DNA of 64,000 nt from Streptomyces sp. SKN60. Lineage in GTDB: Bacteria; Actinomycetota; Actinomycetes; Streptomycetales; Streptomycetaceae. Numbering within the stretch: position 1 is the first letter of the stretch; the number at the start of each line of letters is the position of its first letter. This document shows positions 43,086-51,557 of this stretch, piece after piece. Both the position numbers and the translations under genes were made by a program. The notes under the pieces were generated by a model that made no database searches, was not told where the DNA came from, and saw only the letters and a list, made by a program, of their open reading frames with translations. Location of the stretch: the NCBI RefSeq assembly GCF_026236535.1, contig NZ_JAHTMW010000013.1, positions 186,001 to 250,000 on the forward strand, in the 5' to 3' direction.

Positions 43086-43115
43086 GGACGGCCATGCCTT
43101 CGGGCATGGCCGTCC
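43086..43115 (+). terminator. Terminator after argS
   Basis: A 13-bp perfect stem, ggacggccatgcc with ggcatggccgtcc, closed by a TTCG tetraloop and followed shortly by TTTT. Confidence 0.92.
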
Positions 43116-43170
43116 TCGCTTTTCCCGGCGCTCATAGCGACGCCCATTCGCAAAGAAAATGTGGCGGCTC

Positions 43171-43230
43171 GTCAAGAAGTGTCAAGACTGAAAGACATTT
43201 CAAGATTGACATGGCAGTACGTCAGGACGG
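43171..43230 (+). promoter_or_regulatory. Candidate regulator site upstream of the maleate-isomerase-like gene
   Basis: Direct repeats gtcaagaagt (43171) and gtcaagactg (43181) are exactly 10 bp apart; gtcaggacgg follows at 43221. Ttgaca at 43206-43211 is a possible -35. The 14-mer gtcaagaagtgtca recurs as gtcaaggagtgtca at 57656, upstream of the other end of the cluster, suggesting one cluster-specific regulator. Confidence 0.5.
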
Positions 43231-43266
43231 GGGAATCGCCCCCGTTTTCGGCGTTAGCTTGCGGGC

Positions 43267-44031
43267 ATGGATATCTTCACGCTGCCCCGCTTAGGGCTGC
43301 TCGTTCCGCCCGAGAACCCCATCGCGGAACCCGAGTACCACCAACTGCTCGGCTCCGAGATGAATGTGTACACGACGCGTTTCCCGGTGACTCCCGGATT
43401 CACCCTGGAAACGATGGAGATGTACAACGAGGTGCTTCCCGATGTGCTCGCCACCTTCGGGACCATGCAACTCGACGGCGCCGTCGTGGCGTGCAACGCC
43501 TCGCACTATCTGCTGGGCCCCGACGGGGACCGCGCCTTCTGCGCGGAGCTGTCGGAGCGCTGCGGGTTCCCCGTGCAGTCGACGACGCTGGCCATCCTCG
43601 ACCTGTGCGACGCGCTGGGGGTGCGCAGCCTGACGCTGGTGTCCCCGTACGCGTCGTGGCTCACCGAACTGTCCCGCGGCTACTGGGAGAAGGCCGGCCT
43701 GACCGTCGAGCGGATCGTGCTCGCGCCCGCCGGGCCGAACCCGCCGGGCCGCGGCGAGGAGAAGGACGAGGACTTCAACCCGTACCTCGTGACGACGAAG
43801 ACGCTCCTGGAGCGCATACGGGAGGCCGACGTCCCCGAGGACGGGACCGTGCTGTTCACCGGCACGGGCATGGGGACGCTGCCGGCCGTGGCCGCGCTCG
43901 CCGCCGAGGGCACGCGGCGGACCCTCATCACCTCCAACAGCGCGGCGGCGTGGTGGGCGCGGCGCACCGCGGGGCTCGCCGGCGCCGGTGAGCACGCCCT
44001 GCTCCAGCGGATCGACGGGGCGGTGCGATGA
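43267..44031 (+). CDS. Maleate isomerase / Asp-Glu racemase-family protein
   Basis: A 254-residue protein of the Asp/Glu racemase superfamily in the maleate isomerase and arylmalonate decarboxylase branch. The start LPRLGLLVPPENPIAEPEYHQL is the family's substrate-carboxylate loop, and DGAVVACNASHYLLG contains the first catalytic Cys. The second catalytic place, around LITSNSAAAWW, reads Asn and not Cys, so it may isomerise or decarboxylate by a one-cysteine route. It overlaps the next SDR by four bases. This gene opens the plus-strand side of the cluster. Confidence 0.82.
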   Translation: MDIFTLPRLGLLVPPENPIAEPEYHQLLGSEMNVYTTRFPVTPGFTLETMEMYNEVLPDVLATFGTMQLDGAVVACNASHYLLGPDGDRAFCAELSERCGFPVQSTTLAILDLCDALGVRSLTLVSPYASWLTELSRGYWEKAGLTVERIVLAPAGPNPPGRGEEKDEDFNPYLVTTKTLLERIREADVPEDGTVLFTGTGMGTLPAVAALAAEGTRRTLITSNSAAAWWARRTAGLAGAGEHALLQRIDGAVR

Positions 44032-44768
44032 CGACCTCCGAATCCCTCGTGGCCGTGGTGAGCGGCGCCGCGTCCGGGATCGGGGCGGCCGCCGCGGCCG
44101 CCCTCGCCGCCCGGGGCATTCGCGTCGCCGGCCTGGACCTGAAGCCCGACGAGGTCGCCGCCCCGGCGGTCGGGATCGCCTGTGACGTCACCGACGACGC
44201 CTCCGTGCGCGCCGCGGTCGCGCAGGCCGTCGAGCGCTTCGGCCGGGTCGACATCGTCGTCAACAACGCGGGCATCGCCGCCCAGGGCGACATCACGGGC
44301 AACGACGACGACGAGTGGCGGCGGGTCCTCGACGTGAACGTCATCGGCATGGTGCGGCTCGCCCGTGCCGCGCTGCCGCATCTGCGCGAGTCCCCGGCGG
44401 CCGCGATCGTGAACACCTGCTCCGTCTTCGCGCTGACCGGCGTGCCCCGGCGCACGCTGTACTCCGCGTCCAAGGGCGCGATCTACTCGCTGACGCTCGC
44501 GATGGCCGCCGACCACGTCCGGGAGGGCATACGGGTCAACGCCGTCGCCCCCGGCGCCGTCGACACGCCCTGGATCGCGCGCGTCCTGGCGCTGGCCCCG
44601 GACCCGGCGGCGGCGCGGGCCGAGCTGAACGAGCGGCATCCCCTCGGGCGGCTCGCACGCCCCGAGGAGGTCGGCGAGGCCATCGCCTATCTGGCCACCC
44701 CCGCCTCCTCCGGCACCACCGGCACGGTCCTCACCGTCGACGGCGGCATCCACGCCCTGCGCCTGTAG
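44028..44768 (+). CDS. Short-chain dehydrogenase/reductase
   Basis: A 246-residue classical SDR. SGAASGIG is the nucleotide loop, IVVNNAG follows, and the catalytic Ser and Tyr-x3-Lys appear in NTCSVFALTG and YSASKGA. The end, GTTGTVLTVDGGIHALRL, is typical of the C2-type family. It overlaps the maleate-isomerase-like gene (ATGA), so the two are made together and probably act on successive intermediates. Confidence 0.9.
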   Translation: MTTSESLVAVVSGAASGIGAAAAAALAARGIRVAGLDLKPDEVAAPAVGIACDVTDDASVRAAVAQAVERFGRVDIVVNNAGIAAQGDITGNDDDEWRRVLDVNVIGMVRLARAALPHLRESPAAAIVNTCSVFALTGVPRRTLYSASKGAIYSLTLAMAADHVREGIRVNAVAPGAVDTPWIARVLALAPDPAAARAELNERHPLGRLARPEEVGEAIAYLATPASSGTTGTVLTVDGGIHALRL

Positions 44769-44835
44769 CCGCCCGCCGGCGCTGCCCGCCGCCCGCGCGG
44801 CCGCTCCCCCGGAGCCCCGTCCCCGCACGCCGCCC

Positions 44836-44874
44836 TTGACCTTCACATCAATGGAAAGGTTTCAGGATCTCGTC
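44836..44874 (+). promoter_or_regulatory. MerR-type promoter of the MFS gene (leaderless)
   Basis: TTGACC (44836-44841) is followed by caggat (44863-44868), with a spacer longer than the standard 17 (about 19-21), carrying the dyad acctt-N12-aaggt. This is the layout of promoters bent and activated by MerR-type regulators. The start codon at 44875 falls where transcription should begin, so the mRNA is predicted leaderless. Positions 46959-46998 hold a near copy. Confidence 0.75.
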
Positions 44875-46089
44875 ATGACGAGTACCGCTTCCCCCGAGTC
44901 CCCCACCCGTGACGCCCCGCCGGCCGAGACCGCGAAGCTGCCGATGGCGGCCCTGCTCGCGCTGGCCGTCGCCGTCTTCATCACCAGCCTCACCGAGACG
45001 CTGCCCGCCGGGCTCCTGCCCGCGATGAGCGACACCCTGCACACCAGCGAGTCGGCCGTCGGCCAGACGGTGACCATCTACGCGCTGGGCACGGTCCTCA
45101 CCACCATCCCGCTCTCCGCGGCCACCGCCGGATGGCGCCGCAAGCGCCTGCTGATGGCCTCGATGGGCGCCTTCGCCGTCGCCAACACCATCACCGCCCT
45201 GTCGGTGAACTACCCGCTCACCCTGGTCGGCCGCTTCCTGGCCGGTGTGGCCGCCGGCCTGGCCTGGGCGCTGCTCGCCGGGTACGCCCGCCGCATGGTC
45301 GCCCCGCACCAGGAGGGCCGCGCCATCGCCATCGCGATGGCCGGCATCCCCGTCGCCCTGTCGCTCGGCGTCCCGGCCGGCACCTTCCTGGGCAAGATCG
45401 CGAACTGGCAGGCGGCGTTCCTCGTCATGACCGGCCTGACCGTGCTGCTCCTGGTCTGGATCGCGGCGATCGTGCCCGACTACCCGGGGCAGGCGGCGGG
45501 CGGCAAGATCCCCGTACGCAGCACCCTTCGGGTGCCCGGTGTCACCCCGGTCCTCTTCGTCATGCTGGTCTTCGTCCTCGCGCACACCATCCTGTACGCG
45601 TACATCGCCTCCTTCCTCGACGACATCGGCATGGGCGACCAGACGGACGCGGCCCTGCTCGTCTTCGGCGTCGCGTCCCTGGTGAGCATCTGGGTCGTCG
45701 GCACCTACATCGCCGCGCACCTGCGGACCCTGACCATCGCCAGCACCCTCCTGGTGGGCCTCGCCGTCGCGGTCCTGGGCGCGTTCTCCGGCACCGACGC
45801 CCTGGTATACGTCGCCGCGGCGCTGTGGGGTCTGGGCTGGGGCGGTGTGCCCACCCTGCTGCAGACGGCCGCGGGGCAGGCCGGCGGCGAGGCGGCCGAC
45901 GCCGCCCAGGCCATCCTGGTGGTGCTGTGGAACGTGGCCATGGCCGGCGGCGGCATCGCCGGCGGCCTCGTGCTGCAGGCCGTCGGGGTCACCCCGTTCC
46001 CCTGGATCGTCCTCGCCCTCCTGGTCCCGGTCCTGGTCGTGGTCCTCGCCTCCCGCGCGCACGGCTTCCCCGGAAAGAGCCGGGCCTGA
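44875..46089 (+). CDS. MFS transporter (drug/sugar exporter-like)
   Basis: A 404-residue protein with 12 predicted helices. Signs of the DHA1 exporter family: helix 1 LLALAVAVFITSLTETLPAGLLPAM, GRFLAGVAAGLAWALLAGYARRMV between helices 4 and 5, and VLWNVAMAGGGIAGGLVL. ATG at 44875 is chosen because the longer frame starts inside the promoter. There is no ribosome site, in line with leaderless translation. It likely exports the cluster product or an intermediate, under the control of the MerR at 47037. Confidence 0.88.
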   Translation: MTSTASPESPTRDAPPAETAKLPMAALLALAVAVFITSLTETLPAGLLPAMSDTLHTSESAVGQTVTIYALGTVLTTIPLSAATAGWRRKRLLMASMGAFAVANTITALSVNYPLTLVGRFLAGVAAGLAWALLAGYARRMVAPHQEGRAIAIAMAGIPVALSLGVPAGTFLGKIANWQAAFLVMTGLTVLLLVWIAAIVPDYPGQAAGGKIPVRSTLRVPGVTPVLFVMLVFVLAHTILYAYIASFLDDIGMGDQTDAALLVFGVASLVSIWVVGTYIAAHLRTLTIASTLLVGLAVAVLGAFSGTDALVYVAAALWGLGWGGVPTLLQTAAGQAGGEAADAAQAILVVLWNVAMAGGGIAGGLVLQAVGVTPFPWIVLALLVPVLVVVLASRAHGFPGKSRA

Positions 46090-46106
46090 CGTCCGCGACG
46101 CCGTAC

Positions 46107-46160
46107 GAAAGCCGCGAGGCGCCCCGGCCGGGGGAACGGCCGGGGCGCCTCGCGGCTTTC
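46107..46160. terminator. Bidirectional terminator between the MFS and SDR genes
   Basis: A 23-bp perfect stem (left arm 46107-46129, right arm 46138-46160) with an 8-base loop. Each arm begins with gaaagc, giving T runs in both directions. It ends two converging genes. Confidence 0.92.
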
Positions 46161-46172
46161 ACGCAGGGTTCG

Positions 46173-46922
46173 TCAGGCGGTGTAGCCGCCGTCGACGGCG
46201 AGCGAGGTGCCGGTGACGTAACGGCCGCCGGGGCCCGCGAGGAAGGCCACCGCGGCGGCGATGTCCTCGGCCTCGCCGAACCGGCCCAGGGCCGTCAGAC
46301 CGCGCTGGAAGTCGCCGCTCTCGCCGGCGGCCGGGTTCATGTCGGTGTCGATCGGGCCCGGGTCCACGGCGGTGACGGTGATCCCGCGCGGCCCGAGCTC
46401 CCGGGCGAGGGCCTTGGTGAAGCCGATGAGCGCGGTCTTGGCCATCGCCTGGACGACGAAGTTCGAGCCGGGGACACGGCCGTTGAAGCACGAGCCGATG
46501 CTGATGATCCGGCCCTCGTCGCCCATGTGCCGGGCGGCGGACTGGGAGGCGAGGAAGATCGAGCGGACGTCCACGGCGAGCGCGCGGTCCAGGTCCTCGG
46601 CGGTCACCTCGTCGAAGGCGCCGTAGGCGAGGAAGCCGGCGTTGTTCACCAGGATGTCGATCCGGCCCAGGTCGCGGACCGTCTGCTCCACGACCGCCAC
46701 GGCGGCGTCGGACTCGGTGAGGTCGGCCTGGATGGCGACGGCCTTGCCGCCGGCCGCCTCGATGTCCTTGACGACCGCGCGGGCCTGGTCGGCGGCCCGG
46801 ACGTAGGTCACGGCCACGGCGGCGCCGGCGGCGGCGAGCCGCTTGGCCACGGCCGCGCCGATACCGCGGCTGCCGCCGGTCACCAGGGCCACCTTGCCGG
46901 TCAGCTCGGGCGTCTCGGTCAC
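46173..46922 (-). CDS. SDR-family oxidoreductase with Gln in place of the catalytic Tyr
   Basis: A 249-residue SDR. The nucleotide loop TGGSRGIG, ILVNNAG and the end VTGTSLAVDGGYTA are intact. The catalytic Tyr-x3-Lys reads QAMAK, so the proton-donating Tyr is Gln. GTG at 46922 has GGAGGAAG before it; an in-frame ATG 12 codons upstream (46958), directly at a MerR-type promoter, is a second start, and both may be used. It shares its regulator-responsive promoter type with the MFS gene. Confidence 0.86.
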   Translation of the reverse strand: MTETPELTGKVALVTGGSRGIGAAVAKRLAAAGAAVAVTYVRAADQARAVVKDIEAAGGKAVAIQADLTESDAAVAVVEQTVRDLGRIDILVNNAGFLAYGAFDEVTAEDLDRALAVDVRSIFLASQSAARHMGDEGRIISIGSCFNGRVPGSNFVVQAMAKTALIGFTKALARELGPRGITVTAVDPGPIDTDMNPAAGESGDFQRGLTALGRFGEAEDIAAAVAFLAGPGGRYVTGTSLAVDGGYTA

Positions 46923-46958
46923 GGTGCTTCCTCCGTTGGACTGGTGGGTGTTCGTCAT

Positions 46959-46998
46959 GACGGGATCCTGAAACCTTTCCATTAATGTGAGGGTCAAG
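46959..46998 (-). promoter_or_regulatory. Second MerR-type promoter (SDR gene)
   Basis: On the minus strand TTGACC (46997-46992), dyad accct-N12-aaggt and caggat (46970-46965) match the MFS promoter in nearly every base, including the start cgtcatgacga. It lies in the gap to the divergent merR gene, so the regulator also sits on its own promoter region. Confidence 0.75.
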
Positions 46999-47036
46999 CG
47001 GGTCAAATGAGGTACGTACGAGGGGAGTTGACGGGG

Positions 47037-47507
47037 ATGCGGATCGGTGAGCTGTCGGAGCGCACGGGGACCTCGCGGCGGCTGCTGCGCTATTACGAGG
47101 AACAGGGCCTGATCGCCTCGTCGCGCGAGCCCAACGGCTACCGCGACTACGCCGAGGCCTTCGTCGACCGGGTCATGCAGATCCGCGGCCTGCTGGCGGC
47201 GGGGCTGCCCACCAGGATCATCAAGCAGATCCTGCCGTGCCTCAGTCAGCCCCGTGCCATCCACTTCGAGGAGGCCACCCCGGAGATGCTGGCCACCCTC
47301 GAGGAGGAGTGCGACCGCATGACCGAACGCATCCGGTGTCTGGAGCGCAACCGCGACGCGGTCTCCGCCTACCTCGCGGAAGTACGCCGCAGGAAGGCGG
47401 AGCGCGTCGCGGCCCGCACCGACACACCGAGTGCGTCAGGGGGTGCGTCCGGCACACCGAGTACGTCAGTGGGACGAGGCCGTGCCGCCGTACTGGACGG
47501 TGTTTGA
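47037..47507 (+). CDS. MerR-family transcriptional regulator
   Basis: A 156-residue regulator. MRIGELSERTGTSRRLLRYYEEQGLI is the winged helix-turn-helix; EPNGYRDYAEAFVDRVMQIRGLLAAGLPTRIIKQILPC is the second part, then a coiled coil (EECDRMTERIRCLERNRDAVSAYL). A Thr/Ser/Gly-rich tail follows. Two nearly identical MerR-type promoters lie upstream of the MFS and the divergent SDR gene, its probable targets. The last 42 bases overlap the convergent hydrolase gene. Confidence 0.9.
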   Translation: MRIGELSERTGTSRRLLRYYEEQGLIASSREPNGYRDYAEAFVDRVMQIRGLLAAGLPTRIIKQILPCLSQPRAIHFEEATPEMLATLEEECDRMTERIRCLERNRDAVSAYLAEVRRRKAERVAARTDTPSASGGASGTPSTSVGRGRAAVLDGV

Positions 47508-48353
47508 GAGCACGACCCCGTGGCTGGCCACCTCGATGGTGAGCCGGTCGCCGTCGGCGACCTGGAACCCGTCGTGGAAGCTGCTCAGGTCGGCGCCGGT
47601 CAGCAGGTAGTTGACCAGCCCGGGGCGGCGAAGCGCGGGGAAGGAGAAGGCCCGGTCGACCATGTCCTCGACCGTGAAGTACAGGGCGTCGGCGCCGCAG
47701 TCGAACTTGCCCTCCCAGGCGACCTGTCCGGCGCGCTCGATGGTGACGCGGCCGGTGGCCGAGCGCGGCGGCTCGCCGACGAAGAGGTACGGCGAGATGC
47801 CGGTGTCGCAGAGCTTGCCGGACGGCGTGTAGCCGGGGTGGATCCGGTGCAGGCCGATGTCGCAGAAGTCGTTGCCGAAGGTGAAGCCGGCGTAGTGGGG
47901 CGTGCCGTCGGCGTCGTTGACGTGGACGAGGGCGACCTCGGCCTCCTCGATCAGGATGATCGGCTCGGCGGGGACGACGAGCGGCTGACCGGGCGTGCGC
48001 AGCCACGAACCGAGGCCCTTGAAGTACCACTTGGGGATCGGCGGCCGGCCGTCGTGCGACTCGATGGCGTCCGCCTTGGACTTGTGGGTGCCGAGGAAGC
48101 CGCTGACCAGCGAGGCGCCGGTGGTCGGCAGCAGCGGCGGCAGGGCGTGCAGCTCGGGGTCGCCGGCGGTGACGGTGACCGTCTCGGCGGCCTCGACGAG
48201 GGCGGTGATCGCGTCCGGTCCGCCGTCGGTGAGGAAGACGTCGAGGAGCGCGCCCTCGGCGACCGCGTGGAGGGTCTGCGGCTCGCCCGGGGTCTGGATG
48301 CCGAGGCTGACGTACCGCCGGTCCCGGTACTCGTATTCGCTGAGGATCAGCAT
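47466..48353 (-). CDS. Fumarylacetoacetase-fold (FAH family) protein
   Basis: A 295-residue protein. The FAH fold is seen in the C-terminal two thirds: FLGTHKSKADAIESHDGRP, IEEAEVALVHVNDADGTPHYAGFTFGNDF (metal-binding Glu residues and the conserved Asn-Asp), and VVLSNTVQYGG at the end. Members cleave or hydrate acylpyruvates or decarboxylate beta-keto acids with Mg. It is the last gene of the minus-strand cluster operon. The reaction here is unknown. Confidence 0.82.
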   Translation of the reverse strand: MLILSEYEYRDRRYVSLGIQTPGEPQTLHAVAEGALLDVFLTDGGPDAITALVEAAETVTVTAGDPELHALPPLLPTTGASLVSGFLGTHKSKADAIESHDGRPPIPKWYFKGLGSWLRTPGQPLVVPAEPIILIEEAEVALVHVNDADGTPHYAGFTFGNDFCDIGLHRIHPGYTPSGKLCDTGISPYLFVGEPPRSATGRVTIERAGQVAWEGKFDCGADALYFTVEDMVDRAFSFPALRRPGLVNYLLTGADLSSFHDGFQVADGDRLTIEVASHGVVLSNTVQYGGTASSH

Positions 48354-48384
48354 GGGTTCGTGGACCTTTCTCAGGTGGTCGCGG

Positions 48385-49683
48385 TCAGATGGTCGGGACG
48401 GATGTGTGGGCGGGTACGTGGACGAGGTCGTGCAGGACCTCCTCGATGCGGTCCAAGGAGGCCTTGATCCACGGGAGTTCGAGAGGTGCGGAGGAATGCA
48501 GGGCCTGGGTGCGCCGCTCTTCGGTGTCGCCGTAGAGCCGGCTGGTGGCGGCCCTGATGCGCAGGACGCGGTCGGGTTCGCCGAACGCGCTGCCGGGCAG
48601 GACGCCCAGGCCGTGCCGGTCCGCGAGGAGCGCGGCGAGCTCGCCGCCGCCCGACACCCCGTGCGCGGCGGCGAGGTGGTCGCGCAGCGGCTCGAAGTCC
48701 GGGTAGAGGTAGCTGGTGGCGCGGACCGGCGTCAGTGCGGCGCCGGCCGCGGTGAAGTGCCGGTGGACCGCGCGCACGACCGTCTCGTGCAGCCGCCGGG
48801 CCGCCGCCACGTACGCGAGGACCTCGGGCGGCTCCGCGAAGGCGTAGGCGGCGGCCGCCTGGACGGGGGCGGCGGTGGTCGACCAGGTCTGGCTGGCGAC
48901 GGCTTCGAGCCGGTCGCGCAGCGCGCGGCCGAGCGGGCCCTCGGGCAGCCGGGCGACGCCCATGCGCCAGCCGCCCACCGCGAGGTTCTTGGTGAGCCCG
49001 GTGGTCACCACGGTCCGCTCGGGCGCGAACACGGCCGGGGAGAGGGCCCGGTCCGCGCCCTCGAAGACGAGGTCGCAGTAGATCTCGTCGGAGACGATGA
49101 CCAGGTCCAGGTCCCGGGCCGTCTCGGCGAGCCGGCGCAGGGTGTCCGGCTCGGCGACGGTCCCGGTCGGGTTGTCGGGCAGGGTCACCACGACGCACCG
49201 CGGATCGCGGCCGGCGGCCCGTGCGGCGGTCACCGCCTCGCGCAGCGCCGCCGGGTCCGGCACTCCGCCCTGGCCCGGCAGGGTGGGCACGTGGAGCGGC
49301 CGCGCGCCGGCGAGCCGGGCCTGGGCCGCGTAACTCACCCAGCTCGGCACCGGTACGACCACATCGCCGCCGACGGCCAGCATGAGGGCGAAGAGCACGG
49401 GCTTGCTGCCCGGGCCGCAGACCACCGTCTCCGGGTCGGTGTCGAGGTTCCGCCGCCCCCAGTAGCCAGCGGCCGCGGCGCGCAGCGCGGGGCTTCCGGC
49501 GACGGGGCCGTAGGCGCCCAGGCCCGCCGCCGCGGCGAGCCGCTCCCGCAGCTCGGGCAGGACGGGCAGGCCGATCTCGCCGCTCGCGAGCGACAGGACC
49601 CGCTCCCCGGCGCGGCGCCGGCGCTCCAGCGCCTCGTCGGCGGCGAGGGTCGCCGACATGGTCACCGGCGCGGGTTGGGACAT
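48385..49683 (-). CDS. PLP-dependent aminotransferase, class I/II
   Basis: A 432-residue aspartate-aminotransferase-fold enzyme. LPDNPTGTVAEPD and VIVSDEIYCDLVFEG bind the cofactor pyridine; the Schiff-base Lys is in TTGLTKNLAVGGWRMG. ATG at 49683 has GGAGG 5 bases upstream. In the carrier-protein pathway the semialdehyde-to-amine step usually uses an ArgD-type class III enzyme; this enzyme could fill that place or act on a free keto acid. The gene follows the AMP-ligase gene with 242 bp between. Confidence 0.88.
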   Translation of the reverse strand: MSQPAPVTMSATLAADEALERRRRAGERVLSLASGEIGLPVLPELRERLAAAAGLGAYGPVAGSPALRAAAAGYWGRRNLDTDPETVVCGPGSKPVLFALMLAVGGDVVVPVPSWVSYAAQARLAGARPLHVPTLPGQGGVPDPAALREAVTAARAAGRDPRCVVVTLPDNPTGTVAEPDTLRRLAETARDLDLVIVSDEIYCDLVFEGADRALSPAVFAPERTVVTTGLTKNLAVGGWRMGVARLPEGPLGRALRDRLEAVASQTWSTTAAPVQAAAAYAFAEPPEVLAYVAAARRLHETVVRAVHRHFTAAGAALTPVRATSYLYPDFEPLRDHLAAAHGVSGGGELAALLADRHGLGVLPGSAFGEPDRVLRIRAATSRLYGDTEERRTQALHSSAPLELPWIKASLDRIEEVLHDLVHVPAHTSVPTI

Positions 49684-49873
49684 GACGGCCTCCGAAGGCA
49701 GAACAAGCACGAAAGAAGGGGGAGGGGGAGGGAGGGGAAAACCGGGGGGTGTCGGGGGAGGTGCACCCCCCGGTGGTCGGTGTGGGGCGCCGCACCGCAC
49801 GTGCGGGGAGCGGAGCGGCGCCCGGGAGCGGGAGCTCGATCCCGCCCGAACTCAGGCCGCGTACAGCGGGTGG

Positions 49874-49940
49874 CGTACGACTGGTTCTCGTACGACTGGT
49901 CCGCGTACAGCTGGTCCGCGTACGGCTAGTCCGCGTACAG
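49874..49940. repeat. 15-bp tandem repeat across the 3' end of the AMP-ligase gene
   Basis: Five copies of a 15-base unit like gcgtacgactggttc run through the ligase stop. On the minus strand they read, in the gene's frame, LYAD-stop, PYADQ, LYADQ, SYENQ, SYAT. The copy carrying the stop has TAG where the others have CAG. Confidence 0.85.
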
Positions 49941-51557
49941 CTTCCTGAGCTCGATCTTGCGGACCTTGCCCGTCAGGGTCTTGGGCAGGGCCGTCATGAC
50001 CTCCAGGCGCTCGGGGAAGAACCTGGGGTCCTGGCCGGCCTCGCGCAGATGGGCGCGGATCTCGTCCAGGGTCGGCGGGGTGCCGCCGGCCGCGACGACG
50101 ACCGCGAGGATCGGGTCGTCGATGTGGCCGGTCGGGCCGACGACCGCCGCGTCGGTCACCTTGGGGTGGCCGGCGATGACCGCCTCCAGCTCGGCCATCG
50201 GAAGGACGATGCCGTCCCGCATGATGGCGTCCTTGGCGCGGCCGAGGACCCTTATGCCGCCGCGGCCGTCCTCACGGGCGACGTCGCCGGTGTCGAACCA
50301 GCCGTCGTCGGTGAGTTCGTCGTCGAAGACGTCCTGCTGCTTGAAGTAGCCGAGCGCCTGCGACGCCCCGCGCACCCGCAGTCGGCCGACCGAGGCCCGC
50401 GTGGTGGGGTCCTGGCAGGCGTCGATCCGTATCTGCATGGAGTCGATCGGCCTGCCGTGGCTGTGCGCCGCCCAGTCCTGGTTGTAGTCGAGCCGCGTGA
50501 TGGTGACCGGACCGAACTCGGACATGCCCCATACCGAGTACGTCCGGGCGCCGAAGGTCGCGCGCAGCTCGTCCACCAGGGGCTGGAGCACCGGCGCCGC
50601 GCCCGTGATGGTGTGGCGCAGGCTGGACACGTCGTGCGGGTCGCGCTGCTGGACCCGGGCGACGCCCATGAGGGTGGGCGGCGGCCCGTACAGCAGGGTG
50701 GCCCGGTACCGCTCGACCAGGTCGAGCAGTCCGTCGTGGTCCGGTCCGTCCTGGAAGGCGACCGTGCCGCCGAGCATGACGCCGGCGAGGATGCCCTGGC
50801 CGAAGCCGGAGTAGTGCACCAGCGGGGTGGTGACGGCGGCGACCAGGTCGTCGCGGAGCATGAAGCTGTCCACATAGCCGCGCACGCCCGAGTGGACGGT
50901 GTTCTGGCTGTGCACGACACCCTTGGAGAAGCCGGTGGTGCCGGAGGTGAACAGCACCACGAACGGCTCGTCCGGACGCAGTTGACGATCGATCAGATCG
51001 CCCATGCGCCGCTTCTCCCAGTGCACGGAGACGAAGTGGTCGTGGAAGTCGACCGCACCGTCGGGCACGTGCCCGTCGAGGACCACCAGGTGCTCCAGCG
51101 GCAGCTCGCCGCGCAGCCCGTCGATGGTCTCGGCGAGCGGGTAGCCCTCCCACTCCGGCACGGTGACGCACACCTTCGCCTCGGTGAGGACGAGCCGGTG
51201 ACGCAGCTCCTCCGCCTGGCAGACGGGCGCGATCGGGCAGATCACGGCACCGACGGCCATGCAGGCGAACATCAGCGGCACCATCTCCCACCGGTTGGGC
51301 AGCTGGACGGCGACGACGTCGCCGCGCTGCACGCCCAGTTCGAGCAGGGCCCCGGCGAACCGGTCGGTGAGCCGGGAGAGTTCGGCGTAGTCGAGCGTGT
51401 CGGTACGGGCCTCGTCGAGGCGGCGGCCGGCGATGGCGAGCTTGCGAGGCCGTTCTCGGGCCTGGCGGCGCAGGTCGTCCAGGAAGGTCTCGTCGCGCCA
51501 CCAGCCGCGGCGGCGGAATTCGGCCAGGCGGTCGGCGGCCGAGGGGGTGACACTCAT
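49926..51557 (-). CDS. AMP-dependent acyl-CoA/adenylate-forming ligase
   Basis: A 543-residue adenylate-forming enzyme. FTSGTTGFSKGVVHS is the AMP-binding loop, ITGAAPVLQPL and YSVWGMSEFGP follow, GWFDTGDVA is the hinge-side motif and LTGKVRKIELRKLY carries the C-terminal Lys. It is closest in look to cyclohexanecarboxylate or long-chain acyl-CoA ligases and may activate a carboxylic acid for attachment to the amine made by the operon. ATG at 51557 overlaps the dehydrogenase stop. A short repeat at the end (YAD units) continues beyond the stop. Confidence 0.9.
   Translation of the reverse strand: MSVTPSAADRLAEFRRRGWWRDETFLDDLRRQARERPRKLAIAGRRLDEARTDTLDYAELSRLTDRFAGALLELGVQRGDVVAVQLPNRWEMVPLMFACMAVGAVICPIAPVCQAEELRHRLVLTEAKVCVTVPEWEGYPLAETIDGLRGELPLEHLVVLDGHVPDGAVDFHDHFVSVHWEKRRMGDLIDRQLRPDEPFVVLFTSGTTGFSKGVVHSQNTVHSGVRGYVDSFMLRDDLVAAVTTPLVHYSGFGQGILAGVMLGGTVAFQDGPDHDGLLDLVERYRATLLYGPPPTLMGVARVQQRDPHDVSSLRHTITGAAPVLQPLVDELRATFGARTYSVWGMSEFGPVTITRLDYNQDWAAHSHGRPIDSMQIRIDACQDPTTRASVGRLRVRGASQALGYFKQQDVFDDELTDDGWFDTGDVAREDGRGGIRVLGRAKDAIMRDGIVLPMAELEAVIAGHPKVTDAAVVGPTGHIDDPILAVVVAAGGTPPTLDEIRAHLREAGQDPRFFPERLEVMTALPKTLTGKVRKIELRKLYAD

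Noticed and set aside
44836..44874. MFS start at the TTG inside the promoter
   Set aside because: That codon is the -35 element of a promoter duplicated at 46959-46998; ATG at 44875 fits both promoter and protein.
49684..49925. A small gene in the gap between the aminotransferase and ligase genes
   Set aside because: No frame with start, ribosome site and codon bias; part of it is the 15-bp repeat.
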